The notes under the pieces are model-generated. The model saw only the letters and a program-made list of their open reading frames with translations. It ran no database searches and was not told where the DNA came from. Shown one piece after another: positions 30,238 through 38,013 of a stretch of DNA of 41,168 bases. The stretch's first letter is position 1. Each line of letters begins with the position of its first letter. The stretch is from Kiritimatiellia bacterium. Its GTDB lineage: Bacteria; Verrucomicrobiota; Kiritimatiellia; SLAD01. The position numbers and the translations under genes were made by a program. The DNA lies in NCBI GenBank assembly GCA_007136425.1, contig SLGY01000009.1, positions 1-41,168 of the forward strand, written 5' to 3'.

Positions 30238-30332
30238 AGACGCCCTATTCGGGACGGCATCGTCATCCCTTCGCGTGCGTCGAACCTGATATCCGTGTCA
30301 CGCTCGATTGCGCCTGCGTTGCACGCCTGGGT

Positions 30333-30364
30333 TTGACTTTTTGTGTCAGAACGGAGATTATAAT
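30333..30364 (+). promoter_or_regulatory. Possible promoter of the helical protein gene at 30403
   Basis: A perfect TATAAT (30359-30364) is preceded by TTGACT (30333-30338), but the spacer is 20 bases, longer than ideal. The rest of 30238-30402 shows nothing recognisable. Confidence 0.4.
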
Positions 30365-30402
30365 TCCAGAGGCCGATACAATGAACCACTGGGAGAGTCG
30401 CC

Positions 30403-30855
30403 ATGCGCATACGTAAGATCAAAGATATTTTCGACTGGACCCGCGCGTTTCATAGCAAGCTGGCGGAGGAATATGAACGGCTTGCTGAGGGGCACGACCG
30501 GGAACGTGTAGGCATCCTGTTGAATTACCTAGCGCAACACGAACGAGCCTTGGGGGCGGCGATCGAACACTACGAGGACGACGCCGTGCATAAGGAACTG
30601 GAATTGGCGTATGATCCGGATCTTGATCTGCCGCCGGATATCGAAAGTTTGTCGGACAAACTGGAAAATCTGGATACAGCCGGCGTATTGAAACTGGCGA
30701 TCCAATTCCATGACGTACTCGTTTCGGTTTACGAATCCCTTGCCGAGCAGGCGCCGAATCCCGACGTGCAAGCCTTGTTCGAAAGTATTGCCAGGCATGA
30801 AAACAAGGAGAAATTGCGGGCGGTTCGCGACGCGGGACGCCTGGAAGATCTTTAA
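30403..30855 (+). CDS. Helical, ferritin-like protein of unknown function
   Basis: The 150-residue protein is predicted to be almost entirely alpha-helical. Acid/His pairs are spaced like those of ferritin or rubrerythrin bundles: E-E-Y-E-R-L, Y-L-A-Q-H-E-R-A-L, Q-F-H-D-V-L-V-S-V-Y-E-S-L, and I-A-R-H-E-N-K-E-K-L. This could be a metal-binding four-helix bundle, but the match is by pattern only and the exact E-x-x-H set is not fully convincing. GGGAG lies seven bases before ATG 30403. It stands alone between the helicase and the convergent symporter. Confidence 0.65.
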   Translation: MRIRKIKDIFDWTRAFHSKLAEEYERLAEGHDRERVGILLNYLAQHERALGAAIEHYEDDAVHKELELAYDPDLDLPPDIESLSDKLENLDTAGVLKLAIQFHDVLVSVYESLAEQAPNPDVQALFESIARHENKEKLRAVRDAGRLEDL

Positions 30856-30905
30856 CGCCTTGTGCGGGGGAACTCCACACCTTTGGTATGGCCCCAATCG
30901 GCCGT

Positions 30906-32408
30906 CTATTTCCCCCTATGGAGTTGGTCCTCTGCACGACGGGCGTACCAGGTCCAAGACAACTGAATAGGCGTGACAGGGGCGTGACGAGCGGTGGACG
31001 CAGAGGCGATCCAGCACGCTGCGAGTGTGATCAGCACGTTCACAACGGCGTAATAATGCAGGGCCAGACCGTCCCAGCCGAAACTGATCGCTATTGATGC
31101 AATGGTTCCGATCCAGCCCCCGATCCATGCCCCGCGCGCATTGCACCCGCGGCTGAACATGCCCAGCACCATCAACGCCAGCAGCGGCGAACCCACCCCG
31201 TTGATCACGCGATTGACAATGGCAAACAGGTCGCCCGTCCGTCCTACCAGAAAGGCGAGCGCCAGGGTAACAATCGTCAGACACGCGATGAGGACACGAT
31301 ACCGACGTTCCTGTCGCCAGTCGGTTGCGGCACGACGGGTCGGACGATTTTCAAAATCCGTCATCCAGGCCGCCAAACAGGAATTCAATCCGGAATCCAC
31401 GCTCGACATGGTCGCCGCAAGCAGACCCGCCGCAATGAGGCCGGTCAGCCCGAATGGCAAAGACCGGACGAAGGCGCCGAACCGCGCCATGGACGGGGTA
31501 TCCGTTTCGCCCGCCGCTCCGGCAATGGCGAGGCCCAGGAACGTCAACAGCAGCAAGGCGGTTAGCGCTGCGAGGATGTTCCACCAGAAGCCGCGCACGG
31601 CCGCGCGCTGGGTCTTGGCGGTAAAATAACGTTGCACAACCATTTGATCGGCGGCGTACCGGGTCAAGAAGGCGACGAACGTCCCGATCAATCCGCTCCA
31701 GAGCGTGATCCGCACGGTGGGGCGCCAGGAAAGAAATTCCGGATCGAACGGGGCAAACGGGCGGATATTTCCGCTTGTGCCCGCTTGGGTCCAGAGTCCG
31801 GCCCATCCGTGGTCGTGTGTGATGATGGCGATCCATAACGCGCCCCCGATTCCGGTCAGTAGCAGCGCGAATTGGATGACGTCCGTCCACATGACGGTCC
31901 GGATACCGCCCGCAGCCGTGTACAGCGCCGCCACACCGCCTGTCCCGATAATCAGTGCCTGATACGGAAGTCCGGTAACGGTCCCCAAAATCCGCGCGGA
32001 AGCATAGAGTGCCGTAGCCATCCAGCAAAGACGCCAGAAGATGAAGAGTCCGGCGCCGAGCAAGCGTGTGCGGCGATCGAACCGGTATTCCAGATACGCA
32101 TACAGGCTGGTCAACTGCATGCCGTGAAAGAAGGGGATGAATACCCGGGTGACGGGAATCGCCACCAGCACGAATACCGGCAGGGAAACGAGTACATACA
32201 ACCCGTGCTCCATGACCTCGGTGGGGAAGGCGACAAAGTTCACGGCGCTGAATAGCGTGATCATGACGGACAATCCGATGGGGAACCACCCCATGGCGCG
32301 TCCAGCCACGAAGATGTCCGCGTTCTGCCGTCGCCGATACAGGGCGACGCTGAGACTCGCAATGCCTGCGAGATAGGCAAGAACGATGACGGCGTCGATG
32401 GTGGTCAT
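30906..32408 (-). CDS. Sodium:solute symporter family transporter
   Basis: This 500-residue membrane protein has about thirteen helices and the SSS (SLC5-like) hallmarks: an N-terminal V-A-G-R-A-M-G-W-F, G-G-I-R-T-V-M-W-T-D-V-I-Q in the middle, the S-S-V-D-S-G-L-N-S Na+-site region, and R-T-G-D-L-F. SSS proteins import sugars, amino acids, nucleosides or vitamins with Na+; the substrate cannot be told. It starts 18 bases after the hydrogenase gene hndD and is probably the last gene of that transcript. A functional link to hydrogen metabolism is not obvious. Confidence 0.88.
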   Translation of the reverse strand: MTTIDAVIVLAYLAGIASLSVALYRRRQNADIFVAGRAMGWFPIGLSVMITLFSAVNFVAFPTEVMEHGLYVLVSLPVFVLVAIPVTRVFIPFFHGMQLTSLYAYLEYRFDRRTRLLGAGLFIFWRLCWMATALYASARILGTVTGLPYQALIIGTGGVAALYTAAGGIRTVMWTDVIQFALLLTGIGGALWIAIITHDHGWAGLWTQAGTSGNIRPFAPFDPEFLSWRPTVRITLWSGLIGTFVAFLTRYAADQMVVQRYFTAKTQRAAVRGFWWNILAALTALLLLTFLGLAIAGAAGETDTPSMARFGAFVRSLPFGLTGLIAAGLLAATMSSVDSGLNSCLAAWMTDFENRPTRRAATDWRQERRYRVLIACLTIVTLALAFLVGRTGDLFAIVNRVINGVGSPLLALMVLGMFSRGCNARGAWIGGWIGTIASIAISFGWDGLALHYYAVVNVLITLAACWIASASTARHAPVTPIQLSWTWYARRAEDQLHRGK

Positions 32409-32426
32409 TCCCGAGGCGCCCTCAGA

Positions 32427-34196
32427 TTACCGGCGATAGGTCTTTCGGGGCTTGTACCGCGTATGGAGCAATTGCTCGGCCTTTTCGCTGAGCGGTTCGC
32501 CAAGAAAATCCTTGTAGATCTGCTTGATCGAGGGGTTCTCGTGCGAGCAACGAAGGGCGCGGTCTTTATCGTCTTTATACAGCCCTTCCATGCGCTTGCG
32601 TCGCACCTCGTTGCTGATCCCATAGGGCTGTCCGCCGCCGCCGATACACCCGCCGGGGCAGGCCATGACTTCGATAAAATGATAGGGCGGTTCCTCGCCG
32701 CGTTCACGGGCCGCGCGTACATCGTCGAGCACTTTATCGACATTGGCCATACCGTGCGCGACGGCCACGCGAATCTTAGAGCCTTGAATATCGATCTCGG
32801 CTTCTTTCACGCCTTCCAATCCGCGTACGGGCATGATCTCAATGCCGTCTTTGGGAAGATTTTCGCCCGTCACGAAATAGTAGCCGGTTCTCAGCGCCGC
32901 CTCCATTACGCCGCCCGTGGTGCCGAAGATGGTTCCGGCGCCGCTATATTCGCCCAGCACGGAATCCGCGTCCTCTTCGGGCATTTCGTTGAACACGAGT
33001 CCGGATTGGTAGATCATGCGCGCCAGTTCGCGGGTTGTCAGGGTGATATCCACGTCCTGGTAGCCGGATGCAAACATTTCGTCGGTGCGTTCCAGTTCGT
33101 ATTTCTTGGCGGTGCACGGCATGATTGAAACTTGGAAGTGTTTGGCCGGATCGATGCCCATCTTCTTTGAGAAATAGGTTTTTGCGACGACGCCGAGCAT
33201 TTGTTGCGGGCTCTTGGCGGTAGAAAAGTTGTTTATGAGGTCCTGATGATTCTTCTCCATATAATCAGTCCAAGCCGGGCAACAGGACGTGATGAGGGGC
33301 AGTGATCCCTTTCCGTGCGCAAAGCGTTCCACGAATTCGCTGGCTTCTTCCATGATGGTGAGGTCGGCGGAGAAGTTGGTGTCGAACACCGCATCAAATC
33401 CCAGTCTGCGCATGGTGGCGTAGATCTGTCGAGTCAGGTTCGTGCCCGGCGGGTAGCCGAATTCCTCACCCAGCGCCACGCGTACGCTTGGCGCGATTTG
33501 TACGGAACAGAACGTGTCCGGGTCGCTGAGCGCTTCCCAGACAGCGGCGATTTCGTCATGCTCGACAATCGCGCCGGTTGGGCAATGGGCGGCGCATTGA
33601 CCGCACTTGATGCAGGGCGAATCGGCCAGCGAAATGTCGCCCGCCGGCGCCATGCGCATCTGGATGCCGCGATTGAGAATGGATAAGGCCCACACATTTT
33701 GTACTTCCTGACATACTTGGACGCAGCGCGCGCAGTTGATGCATTTGGCAAAGTCAATGATGATCGATCCGTTCGAGTGGTCCGGCGGGACGTCGCGGAT
33801 ATATTTTTCGAGACGATCATTGCGCACGCCGAATTCGCCCACGAGGGTTTGCAACTCGCAGTTCCCGTTGCGTCCGCATGTCAGACAGGCGTTCGGATGG
33901 GTGGACAGGATCAGTTCAAGAATGGTGCGCCGGATCCGCGTCAGTTCCCCGTCGTGCGTGGTGATATCCATTCCGTTCTGTAGCGTCATGGTGCAGGCGC
34001 GCGGCATCTTGTGGTCCCCGGCGATCTTCACGATACACAGGCCGCATGCGGCGGTCGGCAACAGGTCGGGATGTTTGCATAATGTCGGAATCCGTACGCC
34101 GACCTGACGGGCTGCGGCGAGGATACTGGAGCCTTCGGGCGCCTTGACGGATATCCCGTTGATCTTGGCTTCGACCATCGTTGTTTGTGTGATCAT
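32427..34196 (-). CDS. hndD: [FeFe] hydrogenase catalytic subunit
   Basis: The 589-residue subunit reduces protons to H2 at the H-cluster. Cluster ligands in order: [2Fe-2S] C40, C51, C54, C68; His-Cys [4Fe-4S] H100, C104, C107, C113; two [4Fe-4S] sites C152/C155/C158/C162 and C195/C198/C201/C205. The H-cluster motifs are T-S-C-C-P-A-W (303-309), M-P-C-T-A-K-K (359-365) and M-A-C-P-G-G-C (511-517), all complete. This is the M3-type layout of trimeric NAD(P)-linked hydrogenases. The C-terminal small-subunit domain is present. It lies 45 bases after hndC. Cytoplasmic, with no Tat signal. Confidence 0.95.
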   Translation of the reverse strand: MITQTTMVEAKINGISVKAPEGSSILAAARQVGVRIPTLCKHPDLLPTAACGLCIVKIAGDHKMPRACTMTLQNGMDITTHDGELTRIRRTILELILSTHPNACLTCGRNGNCELQTLVGEFGVRNDRLEKYIRDVPPDHSNGSIIIDFAKCINCARCVQVCQEVQNVWALSILNRGIQMRMAPAGDISLADSPCIKCGQCAAHCPTGAIVEHDEIAAVWEALSDPDTFCSVQIAPSVRVALGEEFGYPPGTNLTRQIYATMRRLGFDAVFDTNFSADLTIMEEASEFVERFAHGKGSLPLITSCCPAWTDYMEKNHQDLINNFSTAKSPQQMLGVVAKTYFSKKMGIDPAKHFQVSIMPCTAKKYELERTDEMFASGYQDVDITLTTRELARMIYQSGLVFNEMPEEDADSVLGEYSGAGTIFGTTGGVMEAALRTGYYFVTGENLPKDGIEIMPVRGLEGVKEAEIDIQGSKIRVAVAHGMANVDKVLDDVRAARERGEEPPYHFIEVMACPGGCIGGGGQPYGISNEVRRKRMEGLYKDDKDRALRCSHENPSIKQIYKDFLGEPLSEKAEQLLHTRYKPRKTYRR

Positions 34197-34241
34197 GCCT
34201 TCATCCTTTTCAATTCGATGCCTTCAACGTCCCGTCCGTGT

Positions 34242-36170
34242 TTACTTCGCAACCGCGTTCTTGTCGGACGCGACAAGGTCGAGGTATTCCTCTTCAAAGT
34301 ATTTCAACGTGGAAAGCACCGGGTTCGGCGCTGTCTGTCCGAGACCGCACAACGAGGCGGTCTGCATGGAATGACAAATGTCCCGGATGGTTTCCAAGTC
34401 CTCGGCCTTCCCCTTGCCGCCGTGAATTTTTTCGAGGAGCTTCAACATCTGAAATCCGCCGATACGGCAGGGGGCACATTTGCCGCACGATTCGTCCACG
34501 CAGAAGCCGAGATAGAACTTCGCGACATCCACCATGGAATCGCTCTCGTCCATTACCAACATGCCGCCGGACCCCATGATCGAGCCGAGTTCCTGAAGGC
34601 TTTCGTAGGTGACCGGCGTGTCCATCTTCGTGCGGGGTATGACGCCACCGGACGGGCCGCCGGTTTGGACTGCTTTGATTCGTGCGCCACGATCCGCACC
34701 GCCGCAAATATCTTCGATGACGGTGCGAATGGGAATCCCCATCGGCACTTCAACCAATTGGGGGTTGCGCACTTTTCCCGTGACCGCGAACACTTTAGTG
34801 CCGCGCGACTTGTCCGTGCCGAAACCGGCATACCATTCACCGCCCCGATCCAGGATCACTGAGACGGCGGCCAGCGTCTCGACATTGTTAATGGAGGTCG
34901 GATAGCCCCACAACCCCTTGACAGAGGGATAGGGCGGTCGCGGGTCCGGACTGCCCCGGCGACCTTCGATAGATGCGATGAGCGCTGTTTCCTCACCGCA
35001 CACAAACGCCCCGGCGCCAAGCCGGACCTCGGCATCGAACGAGAAACCGCTGCCCAATATGTTGTGGCCCAGCAATCCTGCCGCGCGAGTTTCGTCGATC
35101 GCGCGTTGGATCCGTTCGACCGCCAGCGGGTACTCGGCGCGGATATAGAAAAACCCTTTGTCCGCACCGATGGCATAGGCCGAGATCATCAGTCCTTCGA
35201 GCACGGCGTGTGGGTCGCCCTCCAATATGCTGCGGTCCATAAATGCGCCGGGATCGCCTTCGTCGGCGTTGCAAATGACGATCTTCCGGTCGGCTTTCGG
35301 GTCACGCGTCAACTGCCACTTCAGCCAGGTTGGGAATCCGGCGCCGCCCCGACCGCGCAACCCGCTGGTCTTCATGTCTGCAATGACTTCTTCCGGGGTC
35401 ATCTCCAATAGCGCGCGTTTCAAGCCGCGATATCCGCCCGCTTGAAGATACGATTCCATTCGGTTCGGATCCGTTTGGCCGCAATTACGCAAGACAATCC
35501 GTTCCTGCAGATCCCCGCCACCAGCCAACAGGTCTTCAAGCACCTTGCCCTCGCGCAGACTTTCGCCGATGATACGCCGGATATCGGGACCGGAAACATC
35601 CGCATAGGTCACGCGCGCCGGCAGCAACTGTACACAGACCCCGCGCTGATAGAGGCCCATGTCCATTGCCCGATACACCTTAATCCGTTTATCCAATTCG
35701 TGGATAGCCAGCTCTTCACGGATCAGTTCCTGAAAGAAGGCGGTGCGATCCTCATCCACGCCGGCACTGGTATCCTTTACAAGTATCGCCACCTGTTCTT
35801 GTCCGTTGAGCTCAACACTTCGGTTGCGTGAGGCGATGACTCGGTCTTCAAGTAGATAGCCGTTTTGCATATGATCCCGAATCAATGCGCGCGCCGATTC
35901 GGGATCCATCGCACCGAACATGACCGTCCGGCCCGATGCGTCCCCTGTTACGACGACGGGATCGGCGTAGGACAACCCCATAGAGCCTGTCTGTTGGATA
36001 TCGATGTCGGCGCGCGCTTCCTCCTGTTCGTCAAGCAGAGCTTGATACACCTCGCGCGCACCGGCCGCAAGGCCGCCGGTGTCCATGCTGACCCGGATCC
36101 AAGGCCGTGTGGGCGTCGTTTCCGCCCAATACGATTCCAGGTCATGGGTTGTCAGTCGTTTGTCGCCCAT
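34242..36170 (-). CDS. hndC: Hydrogenase NADH-binding flavoprotein subunit with two cysteine-free thioredoxin-like domains
   Basis: This 642-residue NuoF-like subunit takes electrons from NADH via FMN and passes them to the catalytic subunit. The NuoF core (about residues 225-600) shows G-L-R-G-R-G-G-A-G-F-P, C-N-A-D-E-G-D-P-G-A-F, the SLBB region and the [4Fe-4S] site E-S-C-G-K-C-A-P-C-R plus a distal Cys. Oddly, the N-terminal thioredoxin-like domain (about 22-112) has Ser28, Gly33, Ser63 and Ser67 where family members carry four [2Fe-2S] cysteines. A second such domain (about 125-215) repeats M-G-L-Y and G-x-x-L-E-D and is also without a cluster. The C-terminal 2[4Fe-4S] ferredoxin domain of HydB-type proteins is absent. 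It starts one base after hndA stops, with GAGGAAA upstream. Confidence 0.92.
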   Translation of the reverse strand: MGDKRLTTHDLESYWAETTPTRPWIRVSMDTGGLAAGAREVYQALLDEQEEARADIDIQQTGSMGLSYADPVVVTGDASGRTVMFGAMDPESARALIRDHMQNGYLLEDRVIASRNRSVELNGQEQVAILVKDTSAGVDEDRTAFFQELIREELAIHELDKRIKVYRAMDMGLYQRGVCVQLLPARVTYADVSGPDIRRIIGESLREGKVLEDLLAGGGDLQERIVLRNCGQTDPNRMESYLQAGGYRGLKRALLEMTPEEVIADMKTSGLRGRGGAGFPTWLKWQLTRDPKADRKIVICNADEGDPGAFMDRSILEGDPHAVLEGLMISAYAIGADKGFFYIRAEYPLAVERIQRAIDETRAAGLLGHNILGSGFSFDAEVRLGAGAFVCGEETALIASIEGRRGSPDPRPPYPSVKGLWGYPTSINNVETLAAVSVILDRGGEWYAGFGTDKSRGTKVFAVTGKVRNPQLVEVPMGIPIRTVIEDICGGADRGARIKAVQTGGPSGGVIPRTKMDTPVTYESLQELGSIMGSGGMLVMDESDSMVDVAKFYLGFCVDESCGKCAPCRIGGFQMLKLLEKIHGGKGKAEDLETIRDICHSMQTASLCGLGQTAPNPVLSTLKYFEEEYLDLVASDKNAVAK

Positions 36171-36171
36171 T

Positions 36172-36684
36172 TTATTTTCCTCGCTTCTGCTTTACGACAG
36201 CTTTCACCTTGTCCGGGCAGAGGCGTCCATGGGTCTCGCCGTCCACGACCACCGCCGGGGCCATGCCGCAGCAGCCTATACATCGCACGTTCTCAACTTG
36301 AAATTCGTCTTTTCGACCGCCGGATGCCTCCATCAATTTCAATTGCCGTTCCAACTCGTCGCGCAGTTGTTCCGCCCCCTTGAGATAGCAAGCGGTTCCC
36401 ATGCAGACCTGAACCGTATGGTTGCCGGGCGGAGTAAGGCGAAAATAGTGGTAGAAGGTGATTACCTCGTAGATGCGCGCCATGCTGATGCCCATTTCCC
36501 TGGACAATTCGTTGGCGACGCCGCGGGGTACATAGCCGAATTCGTTTTGGATCGCGTGGAGGATCATGATCAGATTGCCTTCGCGACCTTCCCATTCGCG
36601 TGCGATTTCGCATACACGCTTGCGCATCCTTTCGACCCAGTCCAGAATGTTGCCGAGTTCCGCGTCTGCGCTTTTCGTATTCAC
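36172..36684 (-). CDS. hndA: Hydrogenase [2Fe-2S] subunit, NuoE-like
   Basis: The 170-residue NuoE-type subunit carries a [2Fe-2S] cluster bound by C-M-G-T-A-C and the later C-I-G-C-C-G. It begins with the usual helical domain (I-L-H-A-I-Q-N-E-F-G-Y-V-P). It passes electrons within the NADH-dependent hydrogenase. GTG 36684 is preferred because GGGGGA lies six bases upstream. ATG 36708 would add eight residues but has no ribosome-binding site and falls inside a hairpin (36705-36723). It is the first gene of the hndA-hndC-hndD-symporter run. Confidence 0.9.
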   Translation of the reverse strand: MNTKSADAELGNILDWVERMRKRVCEIAREWEGREGNLIMILHAIQNEFGYVPRGVANELSREMGISMARIYEVITFYHYFRLTPPGNHTVQVCMGTACYLKGAEQLRDELERQLKLMEASGGRKDEFQVENVRCIGCCGMAPAVVVDGETHGRLCPDKVKAVVKQKRGK

Positions 36685-36704
36685 TGGTTGTCCCCCACAA
36701 AGAT

Positions 36705-36723
36705 ACACACTCTTGGAGCGTGT
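36705..36723 (-). promoter_or_regulatory. Leader hairpin upstream of hndA
   Basis: On the minus strand ACACGCTC and GAGTGTGT pair over eight positions (one G-U) with a three-base loop, ending about 20 bases before GTG 36684. A weak -10-like TATACA lies just upstream of it. It may be a leader structure. A regulatory role is not shown. Confidence 0.35.
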
Positions 36724-36940
36724 ATATCAGGAGGGCGCATGCCAAACAATCGGCAAGGACCGTCTAGGCTCATAATCAGGGTTCCCCCGATATGTGCTGA
36801 ATTGCTCGGTCGGTTGAGGGCGATGCGGGACCCACGCGAATATCGTCACCCGCAACGGCAGGGTACGCGAATGGGACTCAGCAACCTGTAAGGTGAACAA
36901 ATACCCGTAGCGCTAATTCCCGCTTGGCGCATTACAAGTA

Positions 36941-36967
36941 TATCCGTGCAATCCGCGTAATCCGCGG
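36941..36967. repeat. Three 9-bp tandem repeat units
   Basis: Three units of nine bases with the core ATCCGYG follow one another (36941-36949, 36950-36958, 36959-36967). The units differ at one to three positions. I recall similar short tandem arrays from intergenic DNA of PVC bacteria; origin and role are unknown. Confidence 0.55.
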
Positions 36968-37014
36968 TTTCTTCTCTCTTGTTTGCGGTCATAACACATG
37001 CCTTCCGTTTCCCG

Positions 37015-37102
37015 GCACGCTGAAGGCGTGCAATTCGTCAGCTCGGGGCAACGCCCCGGGACCCGTTCAGCGCTCTCCTCATCCCGCACCCTGAAGGGGT
37101 GC
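37015..37102. repeat. Three-hairpin REP-like palindromic cassette
   Basis: Three perfect 6-bp hairpins lie within 88 bases: GCACGC/GCGTGC (37015-37031), CGGGGC/GCCCCG (37044-37058) and GCACCC/GGGTGC (37086-37102). The first and third share the identical loop TGAAG. This resembles dispersed palindromic repeats of intergenic regions. A frame of 78 codons reads through it on the minus strand, but its composition is dictated by the hairpins. The remaining parts of 36724-37131 contain no gene. Confidence 0.65.
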
Positions 37103-37131
37103 AACAACTTTTTGTGATCTGTTCCAATCCC

Positions 37132-37151
37132 TGTTGATAATCTGTGCATAA
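37132..37151 (-). promoter_or_regulatory. Pair of DnaA-box-like sites upstream of mraZ
   Basis: Read on the minus strand, 37151-37143 is TTATGCACA, a full match to the TTATNCACA DnaA box, and 37140-37132 is TTATCAACA with one mismatch. They are two bases apart in the same orientation and lie in an AT-rich stretch 20 bases upstream of the mraZ -35 region. Confidence 0.5.
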
Positions 37152-37169
37152 CTTTTTACAGAAAAGTTA

Positions 37170-37199
37170 TTGACTTTTGGTGGGTGGAAGTGGTTTAAA
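37170..37199 (+). promoter_or_regulatory. Candidate promoter of the mraZ/division cluster
   Basis: TTGACT (37170-37175) and TTTAAA (37194-37199) are 18 bases apart. Transcription would begin near 37206, about 15 bases before the mraZ start. The TGG repeats overlap it. Confidence 0.5.
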
Positions 37200-37205
37200 G
37201 TGGGG
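37181..37205 (+). promoter_or_regulatory. MraZ operator: three direct repeats at 10-bp spacing
   Basis: TGGGT (37181), TGGTT (37191) and TGGGG (37201) begin exactly ten bases apart, with five-base spacers ending in AAG. E. coli MraZ is known to bind three TGGGN repeats with five-base spacers ahead of its own gene. The array covers the -10 region, which fits autorepression. Confidence 0.75.
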
Positions 37206-37220
37206 CAGGATGTGAGGGAT

Positions 37221-37700
37221 ATGGAGAAAGAGAACACAGTGTCGGCGAGTGATGGTGGCGAAGGCGTGTTCGTCAGTCGATACGTCCATTCCCTCGATTC
37301 CAAGCGACGTCTTACGATTCCCTCGGATTGGCGCGAGTTGGCGGGTGTGCCGAAGCGGCTGTTTGTTCTCCCCGGTGTTAACGACAAGTGCCTGTGCGTT
37401 TATCCCGCTCGTGAAATGACCCGGCGCATGGAACGGCTTCGTAACCTTTCCATTGCCGACGAAAAGGGTCGGCAGTTGGCTCGGACACTCGCCTCTCGCT
37501 CCGATCTGGTCCCTTGGGATAGTCAGGGCCGTATCCGTGTGAAGGACGATCTGCTGGATTTCGCCGGGATCAGTAACCAGGCGATGTTGGTGGGCACATT
37601 CGACGGATTCGAAATTTGGAATCCGGATCGATGGCAGCAAGTGGAAAGCGGTGTGGATCAGGATGGATTGGGTGAAGCGGCCCGATACGTGGGCTTCTGA
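37221..37700 (+). CDS. mraZ: Transcriptional regulator MraZ
   Basis: This 159-residue protein has two SpoVT/AbrB-like halves. The first contains H-S-L-D-S-K-R-R-L-T-I-P-S-D-W-R; the second contains W-D-S-Q-G-R-I-R-V-K-D-D-L-L-D-F-A-G-I. These are the D-x-K/Q-G-R signature segments of MraZ, which forms a ring and binds repeats ahead of the division and cell-wall cluster. The start is taken as ATG 37221, preceded by GAGGG at short distance and AGGA farther up. GTG 37212 and GTG 37239 are in-frame alternatives. It heads the dcw cluster as in most bacteria. Confidence 0.93.
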   Translation: MEKENTVSASDGGEGVFVSRYVHSLDSKRRLTIPSDWRELAGVPKRLFVLPGVNDKCLCVYPAREMTRRMERLRNLSIADEKGRQLARTLASRSDLVPWDSQGRIRVKDDLLDFAGISNQAMLVGTFDGFEIWNPDRWQQVESGVDQDGLGEAARYVGF

Positions 37701-37713
37701 TCCCGTACACGTA

Positions 37714-37959
37714 ATGAAAGATAAAGCCACGAGGTGGCGAAGGCGGTTGGCGATGAGTATGCATCAAATAGCACAGTTTCTTAAAGTGAACGGCGCGTTG
37801 GACGGGGCGCGTGATGAGGAGCGCTGGTTTTCCGTGCCGAAATCCAATTTCAAGTTGCGTTACCAGCTCTGGCAAAGCGACACCGACAGCCAGGAGCTGT
37901 TTGAAGCCCGCTCGCGGAATCGCGCGCGCAACGGGTTAATGAGTCGCTTCATGCTGTGA
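37714..37959 (+). CDS. Small basic protein between mraZ and rsmH, unknown function
   Basis: The frame encodes 81 residues from ATG 37714, or 68 from ATG 37753, which has GGCGG-like sequence upstream. The product is rich in Arg, Gln and Ser (W-F-S-V-P-K-S-N-F-K-L-R-Y-Q-L-W) with a predicted helical start and no membrane segment. I do not recognise it. It fills the 313-base interval between mraZ and rsmH on the same strand. A small GCCAC/GTGGC hairpin (37726-37738) lies before the second start. It may be a lineage-specific member of the division cluster; the coding call rests on position and an open frame. Confidence 0.5.
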   Translation: MKDKATRWRRRLAMSMHQIAQFLKVNGALDGARDEERWFSVPKSNFKLRYQLWQSDTDSQELFEARSRNRARNGLMSRFML

Positions 37960-38013
37960 GGGGTATGAAGGCCCCCGTCGCAATGCGGTGTATGCGCGGA
38001 ACGGAAAAGGCGA

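Noticed and set aside
36941-36967. Possible CRISPR remnant
   Set aside because: Units of nine bases without spacers and no cas genes nearby; it is a simple tandem repeat.
36913-37149. 78-codon minus-strand frame across the hairpin cassette
   Set aside because: The residues are dictated by palindromic repeats, and there is no start signal.
37132-37151. Chromosomal origin of replication
   Set aside because: Only two DnaA-like boxes and no dnaA, dnaN or unwinding element nearby; a regulatory site is the more modest reading.
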